Below, piece after piece: positions 1-12,312 of a DNA stretch of 64,000 nt. The stretch is from contig NC_044500.1 in the NCBI RefSeq assembly GCF_902362185.1, positions 39,388,558 to 39,452,557 of the forward strand, written 5' to 3'. The notes under the pieces were generated by a model. The model searched no databases and was not told the origin of the DNA. It worked only from the letters and a program-made list of their open reading frames with translations. Made by a program: the position numbers and the translations under genes. The stretch's first letter is position 1; each line of letters starts with the position of its first letter. This stretch comes from Chanos chanos. Lineage: Eukaryota > Chordata > Actinopteri > Gonorynchiformes > Chanidae.

Positions 1-850
1 TATTGTGATGAAAAGGAATGTTAATACACCCTCCAAAGCATGATGCTCTCACGTCCTTCTTAGTCGACGAAAGAGGCATGGCAAGGGGCAAGGCAAAATC
101 TTGTTGATGTTCTTAAGGTGATAAAATTCTGATTTAGTGACTGCTTTGACATGACTGCCAGAGAGGTTACTTGCTAATTCTTTAGATTTTAGGGCCCCGA
201 CTCCAGATAAGCAGCTAGTCTGTGCCTCTCATTGCTATTCCCAAATAGAATAATCTCTGTTTTATCTCTATTCAGCTGCAGAAAGTTCTGTCCCATCCAG
301 TTAGCGATGTGCTCAAGGCACTTACAAAGTGAGTCAAGGGGATCATAGCTGTTTGGAGAGTGGGCCAAGTAAATCTGAGTATCATCTGCATAGCTGTGGT
401 AAGATATCTCATAGTCTTGCAGGATTTGAGTAAGAGGAAGCATGTATGAATTACATAAGTGTGGCCTAAGAATCAAACCCTGGGGCACCACAGGTTACTG
501 GCACTCTCTCAGAAACATTATTCTCTATTTCAACAAAGTAGTTCTTTCCTTGCAGGTATGAACTGAACCATTTCAGGACAGTACCTGAGAGTCTAATCCA
601 GTTCTCAAGTCTGTCTCCGACAATTTTATGGTCAATGGTGTCAAAAGCAGCACTGAGATTGAGCAGTAGTAGAGCAAATAATTTTCCAGAGTTTGTATTT
701 AAGCGAATATCATTAATAACCTTAATTAGAGCAGTTTAAGTTCTATGATTAGGCCAGTTTCCTGACTGAATTTTTTCTAGAGCTCTGTTTGAGGACAGAA
801 AGCCAGTAAGCTGCTTGAGGATGATTTTCTCAATTATTGTTCCAGCGAAT
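1..850 (-). mobile_element. L2-like LINE fragment (reverse transcriptase region)
   Basis: Minus-strand translation gives non-LTR reverse transcriptase motifs in order. LLNLSAAFDTIDH lies near 620-670, a VPQG turn near 485, and the catalytic YADDTQIYL box near 390, followed by NFLQLNRDKTEIILFG near 255-290. Left of 189 the translation still resembles the thumb region (AFYHLKNI-like), so the element runs off the left edge. The order matches the fish L2/CR1 group. The copy is decayed: the frame changes near 490-495, stops interrupt it, and no 5' part or endonuclease is seen past about 850. The family name rests on motif style only. Confidence 0.85.
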
Positions 851-2608
851 GTTACTTATGCTGTTTAGACTTAAATAGCATTAACATTAGTCATCAGTAG
901 TTTTGACCTTGATTTTTTCTTGCTGTGTTTGTTTGGCCTTGATGCGTAATGTTATGGTGAAGAAAAACAATCAGGCAAAAACAAACTCTTAATATCAGAG
1001 CATTGTGAGCTGTATGGCACTTGATCTCGCCCTCACGTGTACACTTGGTTGATAACTCTTTTCATAACCCACAGTAAACATTAATCATGGGCTTCTGCCT
1101 CTTGGTTTTATGACTCTGACACACTAGCAGGTCTGCCATTGTTTTTTATGAAAGACTTTATAATCCAGGCATCATACAGATACTGTGCTCATTGACCCAG
1201 TATTTATATGAACCTGTTGTTACTCATGTGGGCATAATATTTGCTGTTGTCTCATATGTTGTCTCACCATGTCTTGTATTATAACCATGGGTTCAAAATA
1301 TGCAAGAAACAAGACATGAGACATTACAGCACAACATCTTTCAATAAATCAAGTCAAAATCTATGATCTATAATATCTGGTCACTTAACCTGATTAAAAG
1401 GTATGACAATTACAATAGACCAGAATTTTGGAAGTCGGTTTGTGTTGTATATCATTCTGTTCATTTAGTGTGATGATATACCTAGATAAGAGTAAGGTAT
1501 GACCTGGAAAGCTTAACTGAGGGATCAGGGAATAGTATATAATGTTCTATAAGTCAAAGTTTCACAAAGTCATATTTAGTAGTTATAGTAGAATGAGTGC
1601 CCTATTCCTTGCTTGTTTACATGTGACCTTTCTGTTTTTTGAGACAGCTAGTTAACAGTAATTGTGACAAACCGATAACACTTCTCATGCATTCCTTATT
1701 CCACTCTGTTCTCTTTATCCATTTATAAAAGGCAAGGAAAGACAGAAAGAATGAAAGCCACCGGTGTCTGCTTGGCATAATATATTGACCTTCTCTGAAC
1801 AAAATAACAAAACATAGATATTATACAAGTATAAGTTACACAGGTAACAAACTATAAATACAAACCGATAAATGTAAATCTTGCCTGAGATGTTGTTCAA
1901 GTGTAGCTCTGTTACAGTGTATTGCTTTTTATTCTACACCAGTAACCATTGTCACGGCTCACTATTTGAATATGTTTTGAATACACAGGATCACCTTAAT
2001 GTTGAGCGCTATGTCATCAAAGTAAAGCATGCACTGTTATTGGTACTGGGGTGTGGTATTGTTAGAACAATACTCTGAAACAGAATCGTCATAAGGCTTA
2101 CGGCTCATCGTAAAAAAAAAAAAAAAAAAAAAGTCAACACAACAGGAATGAAAAGAATATGGTACTTCTATGGATCCTGGCTAACGCGAAAAGCAAAGTA
2201 ATAAGGGTGTGTTCCGAATTTCAAACGATGCTGGGAAAGAAGACAAACAAAACGTGAGGTCTAATGCAGGGCAATGTTTTTACAGCAATGAGAGAAGGCA
2301 GGATCCGCTTATCAGCAGACATGTGCAAACCAAGTGTGGTCATGAAACAATGTTTGCACCACTGCCCTCATTCTGATGAGCCCTTGCTTGGGAAGAAAAG
2401 GTTGTTAAGCAATTAGGGCCAGGCTTTCTGAACTCATCTCTGTGTCTCAACAGGCAACAGGCAGTTAGATAGATCTGCCCTTCGGTATACTGTGCAAAAC
2501 TAAAATCATTATTTATTCTCCAGTTCACCTGGCTTAAAGGTCTTTGGACTGTGGCAGGGAACCGGAGCTCACGGAGGAAACCCACGTAGACACAGGGAGA
2601 GCATGCAA

Positions 2609-2615
<7 letters not shown>

Positions 2616-2660
<45 letters not shown>
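2616..2660. repeat. (CA)n microsatellite
   Basis: Uninterrupted AC dinucleotides for about 45 bases, then a short AT stretch. It makes a spurious Cys-Val open frame on the minus strand. Confidence 0.95.
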
Positions 2661-2668
<8 letters not shown>

Positions 2669-4983
2669 TCATATGAATAATAACTGACTACTTTTTCGAA
2701 TGTAGCAGAAAATAGTTTGACCAGACCAAGAGAAAATGGTTCTCAGTGGATGACCCACTATCTATACACATCATAGCATTTAAGCAATACCTCACAGACA
2801 TTGGATAAGAAGTGAGATGTTGTCATGAATGCTGGACAAAGCAGTTGAAGCCACTGGGGGAGTGATGATCCTAGTGTGCCAGAATGACCATCACGTTTAA
2901 TGATTTATGTTTCGTCAACAGCAACTTACTGGAAGTCTGTTTTATGATTCAGATAAAAAGGCTACACGTGATGTAGCCATTCACACCCACAACACAGGAA
3001 ATACCATAGATGGACACAATAATGCTGTGCAGGTGACAGTGGTCAGAGTAAATACATTTTAATAGGTAAATTCAGTCATAAAGATCAAAGACAGGATTTA
3101 TTTGCTATACTACACAAATAAAAACATCATCATTTCAAAACAAGATGGTGAACATCATGTTGACAAAACACAGACATGAGAATGAGCCCAAATGATTTTG
3201 AATTGAATGAAATGTAACATAGATAATGGTATTTTGATTCTACACTCGAGACACATCATGCTAAGCACAGTAGCCAAAAAAAGGGAGAGTTCTCGTATTT
3301 ACATTAAATGTAAAAAAAAAACAGCCATCAATAGCATTTATGAGTTGTCCACATGAAATTTGAACCCTCAGTGGAGTCTTTCACCCTGGGCGCACTTTAT
3401 GTCAATACAAAATGTATGACATTACCAAAGAGCTCCTAAGATTATCTCTGAATCATATCTCAAAATAACACAACACTTTGCTCACAACTCATTTTCAAAA
3501 GTGAAATCGTCAACTCAAGGAAAGTTCATTCTTAGGTAGAAACTCTCTCCAGAGGCTAAATCACTCTGCCTAGTGAAATGCCAAAATGCCTTGTGTTTCC
3601 TCTTGTAAAAGGAACGCAGTGAAATGCAGATATTATGTTAGCCTTTATGTGATTGCATTTCAAATATTGATTTGGGTTCATGATGTTTTGTTTAAAAATT
3701 AAACCACCCTAAGCATGCTGTCTCCATGACTTGATGAAGCGCAAAAAGACAAATACAGTGCACCCGAAAGTAAACTAGAATGTTGACATTATGGTTTTGT
3801 CATCATCAGCACAGCTAGAAAATTATGGATGATTTTCACGATCATAAATGTTAGTGCACACTCTATGTGATCTCAACAAAGGACATCCACGGATAACTGA
3901 AAGGATTGTTTGTCTCAGGGTTGGCAATAGAGTAATTGGCAGACCTCTGAGGCGAACTGAAAGTAAAACTCATTAAGAAAAATGCAACAGTATTAAAGCA
4001 TTGCATGCGTAGGAGCCTCAAGTATTTCACACAGGATACTGTTATCAATGTCTTCAGCTAATAGTCATTTGGACTTTACTTTTTTCAACAAGCATTGTTG
4101 TTTAACAGTGTTAAAGCATTGCATTCATAAGCGTTGTTGTTTAACAGTATGTTTTATAGTTGGGTTTTTTTTTTAAAGAAAATGCTTTTATACAATCATG
4201 AAGATCTAAAAGATATGTTGTGTAGATGAACTTATGGCTTTGACTAGCACCTTATTTTGTTTTTTTTTTCTGCTGGGAGGCTGTGGGTCAAACACTGAAT
4301 GGATGACTTGGTTTTGATGACCCATGTAGAAAGCGAAACTTTCATTATGATGTTTAATAAATGACTTGGAAAAGGTGAGACTAATTTAGACCTTGGTCCT
4401 GTGCTCCAGTTGGTTCTCTTTCTCGTGCTTGTATTACTGACTGTGTCGAGAATAGCTCGCTGATATCACCTTTGGCCAATGAGAAGCTTTGCTCCTCCTC
4501 CTTTTACCGGCAGCAGGTAACATGGTTTCCAGTAAGCTACGTGCCTGTCTAACATTCTGGATGTCTGCCAAATACACCTGTTAAACAGGTATGTTGAACT
4601 TGTGTCGAGGTGTAAATTCTCTTTGTCTTCTTTGTGTGGCTCTGAGCTTCGCTTTCTCACTCCCGCTATATGTATACATAATGAAGACTGAAAATGCTCT
4701 CCACGAGAATGATATGTTTCAGTTTGTAAACTTAATAAATGTTGAATGATGTTCATGAATAAAACACATTTACATACAATTCTATGGTGATGATATGCTA
4801 TACACAGTAATTACCATTTTGTCTCCAAGAGCAACCACTAATAGTGTATTAAAGGCCTTGTGTTACCTCTTCTAAAAGGAATGCAGTGTTTAAAGCAGTT
4901 ACCGTATAATTGCAGGACTGGAGTAGCTGGATTTTTTTTTCTCCCTTTACGGTTTGCCTGGGGTGGGGATGTGTCAGGGGTTT

Positions 4984-5004
4984 GGGGGGGGGGGGGGGGG
5001 GGGG
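4984..5004. repeat. G homopolymer
   Basis: A run of 21 G bases. Its length is probably unreliable in any assembly. Confidence 0.9.
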
Positions 5005-5544
5005 CGTTGTAAGATCAAAACATTTCTTGAATAGGAGTCAGTCAAATATGTAGAAGAGTGTGTCATGCATTTCTAAACTTTAATTGTGCATCCAGCTGGG
5101 GGATATGTCTTCTCATCCTGAAACGGTGACAGACAAAGAGGCTAAAAGCATTAGCTTTCACTACATCTCTATTGTTCTAAGTGTTGTGCTCTGGGCAAGA
5201 GGGCCACAAAAGTGACAATAATGGAGCTGATGCAGTCTGTCTCACCATCCATTGACTGACAGCCCAGACACACAACTCAAATTTCAATGCTTGTTTCGCC
5301 TCGATTTACATGTTTCGGGTAGAACACTTGAAATTTCTGTCTGCTTGGCCCCTCTCTGGCCACTCTCTGTGCTCTTCAGTCACGTAAACAGAGACTGTTA
5401 GGGATTTTTGAATGTTGTGTTCTCGTGTTAGTACAAAGATAAGTGACTTTCTCTTGAAGCAGAAGGAGGCATTGTTTCCTCATTCACATCACTAATAGCT
5501 ACATTCTGATGTAGTGAAAGCTCATGCCTCTATTATTTATTTAT

Positions 5545-5586
5545 TTGTTTGTTTGTTTGTCTGTTTGTTTGTTTGTTTGTTTGTTT
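5545..5586. repeat. (TTTG)n repeat
   Basis: About ten TTTG units with one TCTG variant. It creates a false Phe-Val-Cys-Leu open frame. Confidence 0.9.
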
Positions 5587-7308
5587 TTTCATTTGACTTT
5601 CCAAAGACAAATGCCATTCAGTCATTCAAGCTGCAAAGAGTAAATCTTTCCTCTGCTTTGCTAGTAGCCAAAAAGCTTAGGATTAGAAATGTGCCATCAG
5701 GTGTGGTTTCACTGAGTGTGAAACCAAGTGCACTAGTTAATTTAGTGGTAATTCAGTGGATTCAGGGAATGCAAATATGGTTGTTTTGGTGGACAGTTGG
5801 TGTCCATAAAATAGATGGAAATACCTTGACTTGTGAGTACATCTCTTGAGTGCTTTTGAAATATCCATAGTCATCAATGTTTGCAAATGGTACTCTTTAA
5901 CTGACGCAAAAGTCCCAAAACGACGCATGCAGCAGGGCAGATGACAAAAACATACAGACACAAGATGATGAAGAAAGATTTATGAAAAGCAGGGTATTTC
6001 AAGGGGTATTATTTATTCCTAGAACCTGATAGCAGGTTAAAGTCATTACTCATTAGCAAAGATTCAGGAAGACCATTTGAAGGGCCAGTGTCAAAGCTTT
6101 AACTGTATCTCACTTTTGAGCGAGTAGACAGAAAAAGCCACAGTGACGTAGCAGCAAACTCTATCTATCCCACAGGCCAAAGACCAGCAACCCTCTCACC
6201 GCACTCAAGTTTCAGTGTGTTGTATAATTTACAGCAGAGTTTCTAAATCCAGTCCTAAAGCCCACCGACGCCCCCCCCCCCCCACCCTCGCCCCACCCCC
6301 TCCCCAATCCCTGTTTCCCTGCCCTCTGTCTTTTAGTTTCAGCTTTGCACAGGCACAACTGAATCAGTTGATCATCTAATTATCAGACAATGGCTGATTT
6401 GAATGACGTCTGCTAGTGTAGGGTTAAATCATAAAAGAGCTAGGCAAAGAAGCCCGGAGGACAAAGACGTGCTGATTTGCAGGTCTTCGATAGAACCTCT
6501 GTGACTTCTGTATGTATGTATGTATGTTGTAAATAGCTGATCTTGTCAGCTGAGGACACAGAATGTCAGGGTTTTTTTTTTTTAAGTAGCATCTCATAAT
6601 AATATAGTAATGGAGATGCAGTGAAAGCTTATGACTCTATTTTTATTTAGATTTGCCATTCAAAAGGTTTTTAGAGTGAAGCCCCCTTGGATGTGAAATG
6701 TGCGTTTTTGCAGAAGTTCCCCGTATACCACAAGTCATTCAGTTAATTTTGTGGAACCAAGTTTTTTTGAAGTTAAATATATAAAATGGCGTAAAATAGT
6801 ACGACACTTCAAGATTTTTTCATCTTTTACACTTCAAATGGGTGGGTCTTGCTGAACTCTCCGTGGGTGCCAAGAGAGTAACGTCCGGGAAACCAACCCA
6901 TAAAAGACAATAAAAACACCAGCGTATGTTTGCAATGCCCAATAAAATACTGTGATAACGTCCACATGAGACAGCTCACATCATCACTGCAGATAAAGTG
7001 GGTCACAGGAAACGGTCACTGCGTTCACTTAAGTAAGATTTTGACCAAGGATGGTGAAAATGTTCTCGCCCAAGGTAGGGCAGGAGAGGAAAGGACAAAA
7101 AAAAAGGCAGGATAGGTAAGGAAAGAGAAGGAAAAGAGAGGAAAGGGATGTAAAAGAAAGAGGGAAGAAAACACAAAAGGCTTTCAAACTAAGGTTCATC
7201 TTTCTTAAACAGACTTACAATACAACAGATGTGCTCACTGATCATTGGTATTAAAGTGAGTAAATTGTGAATAAATGAGCATAAATAGGACTTTTTTTCC
7301 CCATGAAC

Positions 7309-7314
7309 TTTATT
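7309..7314 (-). terminator. candidate elf3 polyadenylation signal
   Basis: TTTATT on the plus strand reads AATAAA on the minus strand, about 890 bases past the elf3 stop. It would give elf3 a 3' UTR of roughly 0.9 kb. No closer canonical signal was noticed. Confidence 0.4.
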
Positions 7315-8197
7315 TTAGAAAATAACTGTACCAAAAACAATATGCCATACATAACAGTCAGTGTGTCTTAAATGATAAATTCTGAGATGTAACTCTCATA
7401 CAAGATATTGATTTCAATTAATCAGACCAGCTGAGTATAACAAGAATCATCTTTTACATACATACTTGATTGGCAACTGATTACTACAAGTATATTAGAT
7501 AATATGAAAACGAAGGTTACTATTTTTCAGGAAAGAGAGTTCCAGGTGCTAAGCTATAGTTTACTCCATAGACAGTAAGGCATTGTTTTCGAAATGCACC
7601 TCTTCATGAATGTTGTATACTCCCCTGTGAGCCCATATAGCCTGCTTACATAAAAATATCCTTCTGTTTTTCTATGCATATCAAAATGATTTTGAAACAA
7701 ATGTGTACGAAAAATGTTTCCCTACATGTCTGATGTACTCTGCGGAAAATTGCAAAGTATTACAAAATCACCATAAGGACATCTGTTTTTGAAATTTCTT
7801 ATGTACAAAGGTAGCTGTAGCCATTTGCATTCATAATGAAGGCACCAAGGTTGTTGTTAGTGTAAACGCCAGAAGTCTGAAGGATTGCTCAGTTTAAAAA
7901 AAAAAAAAAGTTTAACAAAGTCTTAAGTAGGCATGCCTGCATGCCGATAGGAACAGAATGGTGTGACTTGAATTGCAAAACAACATTATTACTGGTTCAT
8001 AAAACCTACTTTAGCCAAGAACATTGGCTTACAGTTTCTGTAATATATTCCCCACGTGTGGGAAGTTTGTTTCTTAGTGCAAGGATCTTCAGGTGGACAG
8101 ATCTCAGCCTTTTGTCCTTCATTGATGGGGTCAGAGTCCCCTATCCTTCAAGTGTGAGAAACACTCTCCACCCAATCCCCTTTTCAAATGTCACACC

Positions 8198-11015
8198 TCA
8201 CATCCCCAGTTCCTCCAGCTTCCATCCACTTGAGTTCTTCCCAAATTTGTACACTAGCCGTCGGCCATCAACCCTCTCCAAAATGTCCCTTTTGTAATAG
8301 TACCTGTGGGTCAGAGAATCACTGAGGGTCAGTATAACAGCCAGTTTTCATTTGAAAAAGAAAAAATTTAGCAATGCAGTCTCCTTAAACATGATACATT
8401 ACTAAAGAGAGTGTATTGTGGTATTTTATTATCAGAGGAATGTTGTGAAAGAAGGGTGGTTTTAAGTTAATGGGTGTTTATGAGGTAAACCGTATACACT
8501 CACCTCATAGCACGACTGAGCTTCTCATAGGTCATGCTGCTGTTCTTTTTCTTCTGGCCCCAGAGTTGAGCGACTGCCTCAGACTTGAGGAACTTGAAGA
8601 CTCCGTCTCTGCGGTCCTCCCATTTCATCAGGCCCTGGTTCTGCTCAGGGTGGATCAGGATGTCACGGATGAACTCCCAAAGGTGTGTTCCTCTGGGTGC
8701 TGCAAAGAACAAGAACCGCAAGTTTTAGCCTTAGGTTTTTGACTCATTAGCAGCTGTGGAATTAAACAAGATGATCCTCAATTTGCATTTGTTTCTACTT
8801 GCTTTTGATGGCCATTACACGGTCAGGAACAGGAAAACAGAAGTAGGCCATAACTGGGTCATGTCTACTTACTATGTTTGCTCTTTTTGCTGTCGGTGAA
8901 CTGGTCTGAACCGCGGCTGAGTTTGGGTGGCCTTCCTCTGCCCCTCTTCTTCTGTTCTCCTCTCTCTTGCTTCTCAAAGCTCTCTGTGAAAACAATCAGT
9001 GTGAGAAAACTGTTCCAAGATATCTGAAAAAGGGTTGCAAACCATTACACATTTCTACAGGATTTCAGAATGAGGGTGTGAGTGGGAACGCTTACTTGTT
9101 TTGACAGGATAGCGCATGTCAAGAAATTCTGGGTCTGAGTCACTTCCATTGGATTCTGGTGAGCTTGGATTCAGGAAACTACCTGTAAACAAAAGACAGG
9201 ATAACTAAGTAACAGAGTTATCTCAAGATTTTTATAAATGAAGATCTAATAGACTCAGGAGACTACAACAGAGCTCTGTTTTAGGGGTGTTGAAGAAATC
9301 CCATAATCTTTTACCTGTGGAGCTCTGAAGGCTTTCGGGAAGGGATTCGTAGCCGTTGTCAATTTCTGTCTTATATGCAGTTAAGAAGTTGTAGGAATCA
9401 CTGTCTCTCCTCTCTGTAAGTTTCAAAATTGTAAATATTTAGCTCAGCATCAGTGAGTGTTTCCATACTTATCATATGGCCATGATAGCAGTCATCATGT
9501 GTCTGCTTTGACCATCAGGTTACATGGAGGTTTTATGGAAATTTTGGATTGAGAGTGAAAGGCTGAATACCTTGAGGAGGGGAGGGCTGCACAACAACTG
9601 TGTCCAGAAGTCCACCAAACTGTCCGTCATGCAGGAGAGGCGACTGAGGCAGCCCAAGCAAGAAGTCATTCAGTAGGTCATAAGTCTCAGTGAGGTCACG
9701 TGGGTCCGTGAGATCATCTACTGTAGATAGAGTCCAATAATGAGAGACGGCCCTCACATTCGGATATGCATATTTCTATTGCTCTGCTATTTTGTGCCTC
9801 GAAAAGGATCTGTGGATCCTTTGTTAAGGACATGATTTACTGATATTTGCAAATGTAGGCCAAGTCAACTGAACATACATACCCTGATGGTGACCGTGTT
9901 TGGCTTTGAGCATCTCTAGGTTTTGGTGGAGGCGTTCTCCAAGGGTCCCAAAAGCCATGGTGAAGTCTTCACGGTTCATGTGGCACAGGGTGGACCCATC
10001 CATGGAGCAGTAAGCCATGTTCAGCAAGCTGGCGTCAAACTTGCTCTCTTCAACATGGTACTCAATCCATTCCAGGACTTGTTTTTTTGTCCAGTACTGA
10101 GGGTTCACATGGTTCCAGGGACCTAGAGAGAGACAGATTTGACATTAAGCAAAGGTTCAACTGATGGGATCATTAGTCACAAAACGTGATGTCAGAACGG
10201 CCTTATTACATGTTGTAAAAAAAAAAAAAAAAAAAACCAAGGACAAGATCAAGTCTAAACGCTGCAGTCCTGACTACACTGGTGAAGAGTAAATACTCAG
10301 AAACAATGATGGCAATGTTGCCCACCCACGGGACCTTGATTCTGGATCATTACACCCCGTGTCTGTGATTTTAAGTCTTGGTGAAATAAAAGAATGTCTG
10401 GCGCATGCTTATCTACGTTTACCATCAGTGGCTGTTTAACTGCTTGTAGATGTGACACCATTCTGTCTAGCAACACAGAACATTTATCACCAAGACAAAT
10501 TAAGCAACGCAGGAGTCATTTCAGAGATGAAAAGAAAGCATTCCTCTCTTTAGCTTGTGGTCAAGTTAAACATTCCAAAAGTTAATGATTTAAAAACCTC
10601 CAGATGAGGTCATTGTGAAGCTCAGCCCTGCCCTGGTCTTTTTTCTTAAAGACTTGGCTTTTGACTTTTTATGTTCCATGTGCAAATGGAAACCTCTCAT
10701 TCTATACAGTAGAAGTTGGGAAATGTAGCTTCATTTAGACTGTTAACATAGTGAAAATGATAGATTTTTTGATGCTCGCGAAATTTTGATGTACAGCAAC
10801 TAACTATGAAAAATTCTTCAGCCAAATCTTTAAGTATGTTTAGATGATATGTTGCACTCACCAGCTGTAGTGCCATAAAATGAGATGTCCAAGAGCTGCG
10901 GGGCCCTGTTCACCATGGATATGTGCAGGGGTTGAAGATTTGGTTGTGGTTCAGTTGAGTACATTGTTACATTGGCAGTGTTGAGGATCCTGCTAAGTTC
11001 ACTTGATGTAGACAT
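8198..11015 (-). CDS. elf3: ETS transcription factor ELF3 (ESE-1)
   Basis: Epithelial ETS-family transcription factor acting in the nucleus. Eight coding exons join in frame on the minus strand: 11015-10862, 10122-9883, 9720-9571, 9413-9315, 9182-9096, 8983-8873, 8699-8504 and 8303-8198. All junctions are GT-AG. They total 1143 bases, or 380 residues (human ELF3 is 371). A pointed/SAM domain sits at about 57-125 ([18 protein letters not shown]). An AT-hook ([10 protein letters not shown]) lies near 254-263, and a C-terminal ETS domain at about 283-370 begins [18 protein letters not shown] and ends [16 protein letters not shown]. The AT-hook between PNT and ETS separates ELF3 from its paralogs EHF and ELF5. 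The start is the first Met of exon 2 (MSTSSELS). A 5' non-coding exon precedes it. Confidence 0.96.
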
Positions 11016-11310
11016 GATCTCTAAATTAATGAAATAGCATTGATTTAGAACATTTAGAAGCAACAGCAAAACAAAATGTACTAAACATTTATCATGAAAT
11101 CCACCCACAGGACAAGTAATTGTAGGTCAATAAAGCTATGATGATCCCTCACTAACTCTTTACCATAACTAATTTTTGATCAAAATATGTAAAGCATTAG
11201 TCTATTTCATGAAAGGTGACAACACTGATACATTTTTGTGCATGCTCCAAAACCTACGTGTACACTAACAAATTGTTTTATTAAGTAGTTTTATTAAAAC
11301 ACATGCATAC

Positions 11311-11457
11311 CTGTTTCAGATGCCAAAAGGGTATCCCAAATTGATTGCTGATGTAATGTTATAATCCACTGTGTGAGGAGAACTCCTCAGCTCCGTGTGC
11401 TTTTCTCTAGAATCTCTTTTATCAGTCAAACTTTCACTGTATAGTGTCAAATGCACC
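11311..11457 (-). other. elf3: elf3 non-coding first exon (predicted)
   Basis: On the minus strand this stretch lies about 30 bases downstream of a TATA box and ends at CTGAAACAG followed by a GTATGC donor. The acceptor for the ATG exon is at 11020/11021. The 5' end is estimated from the TATA spacing only. Confidence 0.65.
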
Positions 11458-11484
11458 TGTTACCGTTTATATCTCGGTCAGTAC

Positions 11485-11491
11485 CTTTATA
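11485..11491 (-). promoter_or_regulatory. elf3: elf3 TATA box
   Basis: Minus strand GGGTATAAAGG. The predicted start is about 30 bases downstream, near 11457. Mammalian ELF3 is also known to have a TATA-containing promoter. Confidence 0.7.
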
Positions 11492-11528
11492 CCCGAAGAG
11501 GCGGGGCCCAGGTGAGGGGAACTGGGAG

Positions 11529-11538
11529 GGGGAATTCC
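11529..11538. promoter_or_regulatory. elf3: NF-kappaB-like site in the elf3 promoter
   Basis: GGGGAATTCC fits the GGGRNNYYCC consensus exactly and lies about 40 bases upstream of the TATA box. Human ELF3 is known to be induced by IL-1 and TNF through a proximal kappaB site, so this arrangement is expected for the family. Binding here is inferred. Confidence 0.6.
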
Positions 11539-11559
11539 ACAGGAGCAGAGCTTCAGGTC

Positions 11560-12088
11560 ACCCCTCCTTCTTCTGTCTTTCCAGAGAACTGGTAAACAAA
11601 ACAATCTGCCCTCCCCTATGTCAACACTCTATCTCCATGACACACCTCTTTGCTTTTCTCTTGTATTCCATGATGCAGCAGATCAGAGCTTAGGAGGTGT
11701 GATGGATAACACACGTACACAGGCACACGCACACACATACACACACACACACACACGCACATGTACAAGCAAAGATGTATGGATATGCACACAGACAAGT
11801 ACAACTACACACACACACACACCTCTATTATCCACCTCTTTATATCTCATCCCTTACAAGAAGTCATACCTACATACAATATCTCCTGGATCTCCTTGTT
11901 TGTATCAGAGCAATGAAGTCATCAGTGCCAGTATTTACTGTTGACCCAAGGACCCTGGTTTATACAGCTTTGGCTGCAACTTTATCACAGGCTCTGGTTT
12001 ACTGTGCAGGATCTGCTCAGCTAGAGCCTCAGTTGTGTCCACACACCCTACTTTACCCACTGTAGTAAGTCACCCTTATCACATTCAA
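11560..12088. other. intergenic, CA-rich
   Basis: CA repeats lie near 11721-11758 and 11801-11822. Nothing else is recognised, and the open frames here come from the repeats. Confidence 0.6.
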
Positions 12089-12312
12089 GGGCAGCTGTGG
12101 CCTAAAGGTTAGAGAACCGGGCGTGTGACCGGAGGGTTGCCGGTTTGATTCCCTTGAGCAAGGCACTTAACCCTAATGCTCCCCGGGCGCAGAGGAATGC
12201 TGCCCACTGCTCCTGCGTCTGTTGTGTGTTCACTACTGGTGTGTTGGATGGGTTAAATGCAGAGGACAAGCTCACTGTTCACAGTGTGTGTGTGCAATCA
12301 CAGAAACTTAAA
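12089..12312 (+). mobile_element. tRNA-derived SINE
   Basis: The head carries a Pol III A-box-like stretch (TGGCCTAAAGGTTAGAG, about 12098) and a B box (GGTTTGATTCC, 12142-12152). It is followed by the fish SINE body with GAGCAAGGCACTTAACCC, GCTCCCCGGGCGC and GATGGGTTAAATGCAGAGG. The segment usually found between the B box and the GAGCAAGG part looks shortened. The 3' tail ends near an AAACTTA stretch. Confidence 0.85.

Larger units (their letters stand above)
851..7290. other. intergenic DNA with simple repeats, no gene seen
   Basis: No open frame here shows a recognisable domain or a run of exons. It holds poly-A (2111-2132), a CA microsatellite (2616-2660), a G run (4984-5004), a TTTG repeat (5545-5586) and a C-rich tract (6269-6300). 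A few short divergent duplications are also present (see findings). The stretch 4450-4760 has a CCAAT box and an AATAAA, but I could not place it in any gene or element family. Confidence 0.6.

Noticed and set aside
2340-2672. 110-codon minus-strand open frame
   Set aside because: Its start is a CA repeat read as Cys-Val and the rest shows no family pattern or splice support.
4466-4756. Minus-strand open frame and promoter-like plus strand, considered as a solo LTR
   Set aside because: No target duplication, terminal TG/CA pair or family match could be shown by eye, so no element is claimed.
5514-5849. 111-codon plus-strand open frame
   Set aside because: Begins in a TTTG repeat; no recognisable domain.
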